The notes under the pieces: generated by a model | The model's database searches: none | The model's input: only the letters and a program-made list of their open reading frames with translations | What the model was told of the DNA's origin: nothing | Source: Methanomassiliicoccus sp. UBA6 | Lineage (GTDB): Archaea > Thermoplasmatota > Thermoplasmata > Methanomassiliicoccales > Methanomassiliicoccaceae | Direction of reading: 5' to 3' | Assembly: GCA_002508545.1 (NCBI GenBank) | Contig: DAVH01000049.1 | Coordinates: 44,993-58,335, forward strand | DNA: 13,343 nucleotides | Part shown: positions 7,808-13,343 of the stretch, piece by piece | Layout of the letters: every line of letters begins with the position of its first letter | How positions within the stretch are numbered: the first letter of the stretch is position 1 | Program-made: the position numbers and the translations under genes

Positions 7808-9361
7808 ATGATCGCAAAGGAGAGTGCATTGAAAAAGGGATTGCCCAAGGACACGCAATCGCTGTGCCCTGAGTGCAAGAAGGTTGTGCCAGCGAAGATC
7901 TTCGAGTCCGAGGGCAAGGTCCTCATGGAGAAGAACTGTCCTGAGCACGGAAAGGTCACTGATGTCTACTGGTCCAACGTGGACCTTTACCTCAAGGCGG
8001 AGAAATTCGCCTACGACGGGGTCGGAGTGAGCAACGCGCTCATCCAGAACGCCAAGACCTGCCCGGACAACTGCGGGCTGTGCAACCTGCACACCAGCCA
8101 CACCGCGCTGGCCAACCTCGACCTGACCAACCGGTGCAACCTGAAGTGCCCCATCTGCTTCGCCAACGCCAACCAGGCCGGCTATGTCTACGAGCCTTCC
8201 TACGAGGAGGTCGTGAAGATGCTGGAGACCTTGAGGGCGGAGAGGCCGGTCCCCTGCACTGCGGTGCAGTTCTCCGGCGGAGAGCCGACCATATATCCTC
8301 GCTTCTTCGATGTCGTCAGGAAGGCCAAGGAGCTCAATTTCGCCCAGATCCAGATCGCCACCAACGGCATTAAGCTGGCCGAGGACCCCGAGTTCGCTCA
8401 GAAGTGCGCCGACGCGGGCCTGAACACCATATACCTGCAGTTCGACGGGGTGACCGACGACATCTACATGCGGACGAGAGCGAAGCCGATGATGGACGTC
8501 AAGCTCAAGGCCATCGAGAACGTGCGGAAGCTGAAGGACAGCCGGCCGTCGATCGTCCTCGTGCCAACGCTGGTGAAGGGGTTCAACGATCATCAGATCG
8601 GGGACATCATCCGTTTTGCCATCAAGAACAGCGACGTGGTGCGCGGGGTCAACTTCCAGCCGGTGGCGTTCACCGGCCGCATCGATCAGAAGGAGAGGGA
8701 GGAGGGCCGCTACACCATCCCTGATCTGATCAAGGACATCAAGGACCAGACCGGCTACGCCAAGGAGGAGGACTGGTACCCGGTGCCGACGGTCGTGCCC
8801 ATCTCCACCTACGCCTCCGCGCTGCTGGGGGAGCAGAAGGTGACCTTCACCCCGCACCCCCATTGCGGTATGGCCACCTACTGGTTCGTCAAGGACGAGA
8901 ACACCGTCATCCCCCTGACCCAGTTCGTCGACGTGGAAGGCCTCTTCCGCGAGCTCTACGACCTCTCGGTGAAGACCGAGGGAGCGACCTTCCCGAAGCT
9001 CTCCCTGCTCAAGGCCAGGAAGATCCTCAAGGACCATCTGGACGAGAGCAAGATGCCCGAGGGGCTGACCACCCACCAGTTCCTGGAAGTGCTGACCAAC
9101 GTGTTCAACAACAACACCAAGGAAGGCCTGGCCAAGTTCTCCTGGGGCATGATGCTCATCTCCTCGATGCACTTCCAGGATGACTATAACTACGATATCG
9201 AGAGGGTCAAGAGATGCGTCATCCACTACGTGGTCCCGGACGGAAGGATCATACCGTTCTGCGCCTACAATGGCGGTCCGACCTACCGCACCGAGGTCGA
9301 GAAGAAGTTCTCGGTGCCCCTAGCGGAGTGGAGAAAGACCAAGGGAAACGAGTACACCTGA
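7808..9361 (+). CDS. tes: Tetraether lipid synthase (Tes / GDGT-MAS), radical SAM
   Basis: Tes joins the terminal carbons of two saturated archaeal lipid chains to form membrane-spanning tetraethers. From the ATG the protein has 517 residues, near the usual size. It carries a rubredoxin-like N-terminal set (C20, C23, C44), a CPDNCGLC set (C85, C89, C92), the radical SAM motif C110, C114, C117 (RCNLKCPICF), GGEP at 157-160, the block VRGVNFQPVAFTGR, and a C-terminal MHFQDDYNYDIERVKRC with further cysteines at 353, 470 and 485. These match the MJ0619/MA_1486 family as I recall it. An in-frame GTG at 7784 is possible, but the TATA at 7760-7767 predicts transcription from about 7790, so the ATG is preferred. 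The ferredoxin gene follows after 9 bases. Paralogues in this superfamily could act on related lipids, so specificity is not proven. Confidence 0.87.
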   Translation: MIAKESALKKGLPKDTQSLCPECKKVVPAKIFESEGKVLMEKNCPEHGKVTDVYWSNVDLYLKAEKFAYDGVGVSNALIQNAKTCPDNCGLCNLHTSHTALANLDLTNRCNLKCPICFANANQAGYVYEPSYEEVVKMLETLRAERPVPCTAVQFSGGEPTIYPRFFDVVRKAKELNFAQIQIATNGIKLAEDPEFAQKCADAGLNTIYLQFDGVTDDIYMRTRAKPMMDVKLKAIENVRKLKDSRPSIVLVPTLVKGFNDHQIGDIIRFAIKNSDVVRGVNFQPVAFTGRIDQKEREEGRYTIPDLIKDIKDQTGYAKEEDWYPVPTVVPISTYASALLGEQKVTFTPHPHCGMATYWFVKDENTVIPLTQFVDVEGLFRELYDLSVKTEGATFPKLSLLKARKILKDHLDESKMPEGLTTHQFLEVLTNVFNNNTKEGLAKFSWGMMLISSMHFQDDYNYDIERVKRCVIHYVVPDGRIIPFCAYNGGPTYRTEVEKKFSVPLAEWRKTKGNEYT

Positions 9362-9370
9362 GGAATCCAG

Positions 9371-9544
9371 ATGATAGTATCTATCGAGAAGTGTCACCAT
9401 TGCGGAGCCTGCGTTGGCTCCTGCCCCCAGAACGCAATATTCCTTAACGACCTGGTCCTGGTGTTCAGCGACGACTGCAACCGCTGCGGCCGCTGCGTGA
9501 AGACCTGCCCGGTCGGGGCGATCACCATGGAGGCGAAGAGATGA
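9371..9544 (+). CDS. 2[4Fe-4S] ferredoxin
   Basis: This small protein of 57 residues has two complete CxxCxxCxxxCP motifs, at C8, C11, C14, C18 and at C36, C39, C42, C46, so it should carry two 4Fe-4S clusters with no other domain. It lies 9 bases after the Tes stop, and its last bases overlap the ATG of geranylgeranyl reductase in an ATGA arrangement. The ribosome binding site GAGGA overlaps the Tes stop codon. In Methanosarcina acetivorans a ferredoxin encoded beside the reductase is known to supply electrons for full saturation of archaeal lipids. Here the same role is likely, and electron supply to Tes is also possible because Tes needs reduced clusters; that second role is inferred. Confidence 0.93.
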   Translation: MIVSIEKCHHCGACVGSCPQNAIFLNDLVLVFSDDCNRCGRCVKTCPVGAITMEAKR

Positions 9545-10731
9545 GAAGGATCGAGACCGACATCGTCGTCGTCGGCGCCGGTCCGGCCGGCAGCATGACC
9601 GCCAAGTGGGCCGCCAAGGGCGGGGCGGACGTGCTGATGATCGAGAAGCGCCAGGAGATCGGCTCCCCCGTACGCTGCGCCGAGGGCATCTCCAAGCACT
9701 GGGTCGAGGAGGTCGGGATCACCGTCGACCCCAAGTGGATCGCCCGCGAGGTCCGCGGGGCCAAGATCGTCTCCCCGTCGGGACACACCTTCCTGGTGGA
9801 CGAGAAGAACGCCGGCAACGAGGTAGGTTGGGTCGTGGACCGCGTGTTCTTCGACAAGGCCCTCGCGGCCGACGCCGCGCGCGCCGGCACGGAGATCCTG
9901 CTGAAGACCTCCGCGACCTCCCTTATCCGGGAGGACGGTAAGATCGCCGGCGTGATGGCCCAGTCCTACGGCGAGCCCGTCGAGATCAGGGCGAAGTGCG
10001 TGGTCGGCGCTGACGGGTACGAATCGCAGGTCGGCCGCTGGGCGGGCATCGACACCAGCCTGAAGGCCGACGACATCGATACCTGCTACCAGTACCGCCT
10101 CACCGGCATAGACTACGATCCGGACTACTGCGAGTTCACCCTCGGCTCCGCCGCTCCCGGCGGCTACGTGTGGGTGTTCCCCAAGAACGAGGACACCGCC
10201 AACGTCGGCATCGGAGTCCAGCTGTCCAAGGTCAAGCACCCGGCGGACCCCAAGATGTACCTCGACAAGTTCATCGCCAAGAACCCCGGGCTCAAGAAGG
10301 GGCAGCCCCTGGAGGCGGTGGCCGGAGCGGTGTCCATATGCGCTCCCCTGGACTCGGTGTCCACGGATAACCTCATCCTCGTCGGCGACGCCGCCAGGAT
10401 GATCGACCCCATCACCGGCGGTGGCATCTCCATCAGCTGCATAGCCGGGATGTGCGCCGGGAAGGTCCTGGCCAAGGGCGTGCAGGCCAACGACCTGTCG
10501 ATGAACACCCTCCAGGAGTACGAGACCGCATGGCGTGACAGGCTGGAGAACAAGCAGTGGCGCAACTGGATGGCCAAGGAGAAGCTGACCACGCTCTCGG
10601 ACGAGACGCTGGACAAGATCGTTCACACCTTCTCCAAGTACGGCGTCGACAAGCTGTCGGTGCAGGGCCTGCTGGCGGTCATCAAGGAGCACCACCCCGA
10701 GCTGGTCAAGGAGTTCGAGGAGTTCATCTGA
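9541..10731 (+). CDS. Geranylgeranyl reductase family protein (archaeal lipid saturation)
   Basis: This FAD-dependent reductase of 396 residues hydrogenates the double bonds of geranylgeranyl chains in archaeal lipid precursors. It has an N-terminal Rossmann motif VVGAGPAGS (G12, G14, G17), the family signature VRCAEG around C46, the PGGYVWVFP motif at about 205-213 that lines the lipid channel, and the second FAD motif GDAARMIDPITGGG at about 281-294. It is translationally coupled to the ferredoxin through a 4-base ATGA overlap. Order and partners match the M. acetivorans reductase-ferredoxin-Tes group as I recall it. The soluble core has a helical C-terminal tail and shows no membrane span. 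Whether all double bonds are reduced, as in digeranylgeranylglycerophospholipid reductase, cannot be read from sequence. Confidence 0.93.
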   Translation: MRRIETDIVVVGAGPAGSMTAKWAAKGGADVLMIEKRQEIGSPVRCAEGISKHWVEEVGITVDPKWIAREVRGAKIVSPSGHTFLVDEKNAGNEVGWVVDRVFFDKALAADAARAGTEILLKTSATSLIREDGKIAGVMAQSYGEPVEIRAKCVVGADGYESQVGRWAGIDTSLKADDIDTCYQYRLTGIDYDPDYCEFTLGSAAPGGYVWVFPKNEDTANVGIGVQLSKVKHPADPKMYLDKFIAKNPGLKKGQPLEAVAGAVSICAPLDSVSTDNLILVGDAARMIDPITGGGISISCIAGMCAGKVLAKGVQANDLSMNTLQEYETAWRDRLENKQWRNWMAKEKLTTLSDETLDKIVHTFSKYGVDKLSVQGLLAVIKEHHPELVKEFEEFI

Positions 10732-10744
10732 AACCCGATCTAAA

Positions 10745-10762
10745 CCTCTTCCTTTCCCTTTT
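10745..10762 (+). terminator. Pyrimidine/T-rich terminator of the lipid operon
   Basis: Thirteen bases after the reductase stop there is an all-pyrimidine run ending in TTTT, CCTCTTCCTTTCCCTTTT. Archaeal RNA polymerase commonly terminates at such T-rich stretches without a hairpin. The convergent mevalonate kinase gene makes termination here plausible. Confidence 0.5.
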
Positions 10763-10816
10763 ACCTAGTGCGAACCGCCGGGTCCCGTTCCTTCACTGAT
10801 TTTAACCAGATGTCTT

Positions 10817-10844
10817 CCATGAGCGTGGGCAGCGTTGCTCATGG
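10817..10844. repeat. 8-base inverted repeat in the convergent intergenic gap
   Basis: CCATGAGC (10817-10824) and GCTCATGG (10837-10844) are perfect inverted arms around a 12-base loop. The element sits between the convergent reductase and mevalonate kinase genes, so it could be a hairpin at the 3' end of either transcript. No T-run follows it on either strand, so it is not a standard intrinsic terminator. Confidence 0.45.
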
Positions 10845-10892
10845 CCCTCATGCTCGGTCCCTTGGATCTGACGCGGCCCCATACCTGCCAGG

Positions 10893-11852
10893 TCATTCCT
10901 CGGTCCTGACCCCTTCCACTCCGGTCCTGACGATGAACGGCATGCCTCCGCGTCCCTTTATCGCCTCGGCCACCTTCTCCGGCCGGTCGGTGAGGGCGAT
11001 CATGCTGCCCCCGCCGCCCGCGCCGGTCAGCTTGGCGCCGTAGGAGTAGGGCATCGCAGCGTCCACCAGCTTCTGCAGCGCCGGCGTCGACACCCCGAGG
11101 ATGGTCAGCAGGTTGTGGTCCTTGCTCATGAGGCGGCCGAGGCCCTCGATGTCGCCGGTCCTCATCCTTCCCAGACCGTCCAAGGTGAGCTGCCCGATCT
11201 CGTCGATGATCTCCCGGGCGAACCCGCTGCGGTCCGCGTAGCGCCTCACCTTCGCCACCAGCGGCCCGGTCGGCGCCTTGTTGCCAGTGAACCCTATAAC
11301 AAGGGTCATCTCCGGCACCGCGCAGTCGTGGATGAACCATTGGCGGGTGTCGCGGGATATCTCCCACAGCAGGTTTTCCTCCCTCTGCGAGCTGATGAAG
11401 ATGCCTCCCCCGTGGGAAGCGATGGAGGTATCGATCGGGCTTGCCCTTCCCTGAACGACCGACTCGACGTCGAACGCCCTGCGGGCCACCTCCTCGGGGT
11501 CGATGTTTCCTCTGGACGCGGAGATCGCTCCCAGCGCCGCCACGGTCACCGCGGCCGAGGAGCCCAGCCCGGAGCCTGACGGGAGCTCGGACGCGATGTT
11601 CACCGCCACCGGGATCCCGCGGCAATGCTCTCGTAGCACCGTCGAGATGTACGGCCCCGCCCGCTCGTCCATTGGCTGCCCGTTCAGGGTAAGCTCCTCG
11701 GACCGTCTGATGGAACAACGAAGGCGAAGATCGATGGCGAGGGCTATGGCTGGACGGCCGAAGACGACAGCATGCTCGCCCAGCAGGATAACCTTTCCTG
11801 GGGCTGAAGCGGCGGACACGCCAGTCTCATCCATGTCCACCGATAAAACCAT
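10893..11852 (-). CDS. mvk: Mevalonate kinase
   Basis: This GHMP kinase phosphorylates mevalonate with ATP in the isoprenoid pathway that supplies archaeal lipid chains. From the chosen ATG it has 319 residues, the normal archaeal size. Motif 1 is APGKVILLGEHAVVFG (17-32), motif 2 is PSGSGLGSSAA (91-101) and motif 3 is KLTGAGGGGS (274-283). The mevalonate kinase-specific VVQGRASPID ends in the catalytic Asp141, and GVSTPALQKLV is also characteristic of this branch rather than of phosphomevalonate or mevalonate-3-kinases. The frame is open up to 11981, but that 43-residue extension does not look like the family. The ATG at 11852 has GGTGA four to five bases upstream and a TATA-like CCTTTATC (11887-11894) at suitable distance; Met7 (11834) is an alternative. 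Confidence 0.93.
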   Translation of the reverse strand: MVLSVDMDETGVSAASAPGKVILLGEHAVVFGRPAIALAIDLRLRCSIRRSEELTLNGQPMDERAGPYISTVLREHCRGIPVAVNIASELPSGSGLGSSAAVTVAALGAISASRGNIDPEEVARRAFDVESVVQGRASPIDTSIASHGGGIFISSQREENLLWEISRDTRQWFIHDCAVPEMTLVIGFTGNKAPTGPLVAKVRRYADRSGFAREIIDEIGQLTLDGLGRMRTGDIEGLGRLMSKDHNLLTILGVSTPALQKLVDAAMPYSYGAKLTGAGGGGSMIALTDRPEKVAEAIKGRGGMPFIVRTGVEGVRTEE

Positions 11853-12218
11853 ATGCTCACCGTAAGGCTCCCAAGCGAAAGCAGAGGATAAAGGCGAGCA
11901 ACATCGCGGGCACTTTCGGCCATCCCCGAACGATGTTTCCGTGATCTTGATCGAGGTCCAAGGAATGTACGGTCGGAACAACAGGAACTCGTAATCGCGG
12001 ACACGCGACCGCTACTGATCTCCGCTCAATAAACAGCGAGTCGGACGAATGGGTGAGGAAGCCGCGTTCACCAGGGAGGGTGGTTTACACCACTCCTCGA
12101 GGCCGCTCAAATCGATTATCTAATTGGATATCAGTGCGGAAATTGGAGAATTTGCGGAGAACCTTATTATACGCACATCCACAGATAGCAAGGGGACCAA
12201 GGGAAGGAGATGCAAAAT
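11853..12218. other. Intergenic region between mevalonate kinase and a small plus-strand gene
   Basis: No coding frame is convincing in this stretch of about 365 bases. It carries the minus-strand promoter of mevalonate kinase (TATA-like 11887-11894), a hairpin GTGGT-TTAC-ACCAC (12080-12093), a repeat unit at 12135-12158, and a strong plus-strand promoter at 12164-12171. The stretch 11900-12060 shows nothing recognisable; an N-terminal extension of mevalonate kinase across part of it is possible but unlikely. Confidence 0.55.
11887..11894 (-). promoter_or_regulatory. TATA-like element of mevalonate kinase
   Basis: The minus strand reads CCTTTATC. A start about 26 bases downstream would fall near 11864, leaving a leader of about 12 bases that contains GGTGA before the ATG at 11852. 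Confidence 0.4.
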
Positions 12219-12221
12219 ATG
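12135..12221 (+). promoter_or_regulatory. Promoter, candidate operator and ribosome binding site of the 12219 gene
   Basis: TTATTATA at 12164-12171 is a good archaeal TATA box, predicting a start near 12193. Just before it, where BRE and activators bind, is a symmetrical unit TGCGGA-AATT-GGAG-AATT-TGCGGA (12135-12158). The Shine-Dalgarno sequence GGAAGGAG (12202-12209) directly abuts the first ATG (12210) but lies 9 bases before the second (12219), which decides for the second. Confidence 0.55.
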
Positions 12222-12608
12222 TCGGAAAGATGTGCTGTAATGACCACTCTCAACGGTGAGATGGTAGAGTGGAGAGTTTTCGAGACGCAGGCGCAGGCCC
12301 TGCAACACTATAACCAGGGACTTACGAAGCTACAGCAGATGGTGAACCACACCGATGACGACGGGGTGTGGGAGATCATGCTGTGCGATGTCAAGCAATA
12401 CGCGCTATCGCGGCAGAAGGCGGAGCAGCTGAGCACCGAGAAGAGCTCGGACTGGTACTCGAGGTACCTGGAGATCATGTCCCGCCGCAACCATCGGTCG
12501 AAGAGGGTGAGGCACAGCCTCAACTTGAGCATGTGGCGTAAGTTGAGGGGCAACATCGTGGACAGCATATTCAACGACGAAGAGGAGCCGACGGTAAGAG
12601 GCGCCTGA
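12219..12608 (+). CDS. Hypothetical protein
   Basis: I do not recognise this protein of 129 residues (132 if the earlier ATG at 12210 is used). It is hydrophilic, lacks a signal peptide or membrane span, and looks mostly helical. It has a Gln-rich stretch (ETQAQALQHYNQGLTKLQQ), a tryptophan-containing middle (DDDGVWEIMLCDVKQYAL), a strongly basic patch (MSRRNHRSKRVRHS) and an acidic tail (NDEEEP). The charge segregation would suit nucleic acid or protein binding, but nothing specific can be claimed. A clear TATA box and Shine-Dalgarno sequence argue that it is a real expressed gene. Its stop codon directly abuts the stop of the convergent 12609-12929 gene. Its codons are less GC-rich than those of the lipid operon. 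Confidence 0.72.
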   Translation: MSERCAVMTTLNGEMVEWRVFETQAQALQHYNQGLTKLQQMVNHTDDDGVWEIMLCDVKQYALSRQKAEQLSTEKSSDWYSRYLEIMSRRNHRSKRVRHSLNLSMWRKLRGNIVDSIFNDEEEPTVRGA

Positions 12609-12929
12609 TCACCGTTCGCCGCCGAGGAGGCCCCTGATCCGGTCGAGGTCCATCTTGACGTCCTGGTATTCCACCAGGATCCGGTCGATGCTGTTCCGAC
12701 CGACATGCTCGGAGAGCCATGAGGAGACAGTGGACGCTCCGCTATCGCCGAGTATCTCGACCTCGAAGTGGATGACCCGGGGGAAGTGCTTGACCCGGCC
12801 GGAGAAGGTCCGGACGTAGACCAGCCGGGCATCGCCGCCCAGCTCCAGCACCTCCCCTTCCGGGACGTCCTGCCGCCCCATCATGGCGTTTATGAGCTCG
12901 GGATCGAAAGTGTGGATCTCCAGCTTCAT
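12609..12929 (-). CDS. Hypothetical protein
   Basis: I do not recognise this 106-residue protein. It starts MKLEIHTFDPELINAMM, has a central strand-rich part (EVLELGGDARLVYVRTF, then VIHFEVEIL) and ends in a probable helix (ILVEYQDVKMDLDRIRGLLG). There is no membrane span, cysteine motif or signal peptide, so it should be a small cytoplasmic alpha/beta protein. The ATG at 12929 lies 41 bases after the stop of the MFS gene on the same strand. A TATA-like TTTGATAAC near 12959-12967 could give it its own short-leader transcript. The two genes could also be co-transcribed. Confidence 0.72.
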   Translation of the reverse strand: MKLEIHTFDPELINAMMGRQDVPEGEVLELGGDARLVYVRTFSGRVKHFPRVIHFEVEILGDSGASTVSSWLSEHVGRNSIDRILVEYQDVKMDLDRIRGLLGGER

Positions 12930-12970
12930 TCCCAGACCGGAGGCCGTTAGGAGGTCATTGTTATCAAACC

Positions 12971-13343
12971 TTATCCTCTCCGGCGGCGCTCGGCCGTTGG
13001 ATCCCTCGTTCGCAGCAGCGGCAGGGCCAGCAGAAGGACGGCGCTCCCGGCGACGACGAACGGGGCGAGACCGACGCTCTCCCCCGCCTCCCCGGCCAGG
13101 GACGCCAGGGCCACGGGGGCGATGACGAAGCCCAGGTCGCCGATGGTCCTGAACAGTCCCATCGAAGCCCCCATGTCCTTGGGCTCGCTGACATCGGCCA
13201 CCCAGGCGGCGATCGGCCCGGAGAGGCCGATCGAGAAGCCCATGGCCATGAGGACCAGGGTGAACCCGATGACGTCGCCGGTGAGCGGCAGCGCGAATAT
13301 CAGCACCGCCAGGAGGACCAGCGCCGCCATGAGGAACGGCTTT
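12971..13343 (-). CDS. MFS transporter, C-terminal part (cut by right window edge)
   Basis: The frame is open to the right edge and gives 123 residues before the TAA at 12971-12973. It shows four hydrophobic segments, fitting the last four helices of a 12-helix major facilitator. They are AALVLLAVLIFALPL, GFTLVLMAMGFSIGLSGP, a glycine-rich pair of short segments around GDLGFVIAPVALASLAG, and APFVVAGSAVLLLALPLL. The stretch AAWVADVSEPKDMGASMGLFR between them, with its conserved acidic and glycine residues and the following FRTIGDLG, is typical of drug-exporter-like MFS proteins. The tail ends in a basic run (RRRRG). The substrate cannot be inferred because the N-terminal half is outside the window. 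Confidence 0.85.
   Translation of the reverse strand, partial: KPFLMAALVLLAVLIFALPLTGDVIGFTLVLMAMGFSIGLSGPIAAWVADVSEPKDMGASMGLFRTIGDLGFVIAPVALASLAGEAGESVGLAPFVVAGSAVLLLALPLLRTRDPTAERRRRG

Noticed and set aside
7751..9226. A 491-codon open frame on the minus strand, antisense to tes.
   Set aside because: The plus-strand frame matches Tes throughout with all cysteine motifs; the antisense protein is a His/Val/Leu/Gly-rich product of GC-biased codons with no recognisable domain.
9394..10695. A 433-codon minus-strand frame antisense to ferredoxin and geranylgeranyl reductase.
   Set aside because: Both plus-strand genes are clear; the antisense frame has the low-complexity look of a codon-bias shadow.
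11853..11981. N-terminal extension of mevalonate kinase by 43 residues.
   Set aside because: The extension is unlike the family, and a TATA-like element and GGTGA place the start at 11852.

Overview
The window looks archaeal, most likely a GC-rich Thermoplasmatota genome of the Methanomassiliicoccales kind. The reasons are a mevalonate kinase, a geranylgeranyl reductase, a tetraether lipid synthase homologue and a TrmB-family regulator, together with TATA boxes placed about 26 bases before predicted transcript starts, several of them leaderless. The lineage is inferred from gene content and codon style, not from a marker gene.

Layout. (1) 1-358, minus: N-terminal part of a membrane protein cut by the left edge. 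(2) 359-818: gene-free DNA with several short palindromes and promoter-like AT patches. (3) 819-2339, plus: a radical SAM/SPASM enzyme with an extra N-terminal cysteine region. One base after its stop lies 2341-2647, the decayed remnant of a cobalamin-binding radical SAM gene, frameshifted and with its middle lost. (4) 2745-6908, minus: a 1387-residue, probably cell-surface protein with one N-terminal membrane segment, prepilin-like at its start, and a lamin-tail domain. (5) 6982-7728, minus: a TrmB-type regulator, divergent from the next block. (6) 7808-10731, plus: a tight three-gene operon of tetraether synthase (Tes), a 2[4Fe-4S] ferredoxin and geranylgeranyl reductase. (7) 10893-11852, minus: mevalonate kinase, convergent with that operon. 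(8) 12219-12608, plus, and 12609-12929, minus: two unrecognised small proteins whose stop codons abut. (9) 12971-13343, minus: the C-terminal part of an MFS transporter cut by the right edge.

How the genes fit together. The centre is a membrane-lipid island. Mevalonate kinase feeds isoprenoid synthesis. Geranylgeranyl reductase, with electrons from the adjacent ferredoxin, saturates the chains. Tes then joins the chain ends of two lipids to make membrane-spanning tetraethers. The TrmB-like regulator shares one TATA element with the Tes operon, so it is a good candidate for its transcriptional control; that link is inferred from layout alone. The giant surface protein sits directly downstream of the regulator but appears to have its own leaderless promoter. 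I see no rRNA, tRNA, CRISPR array, insertion sequence or phage gene.
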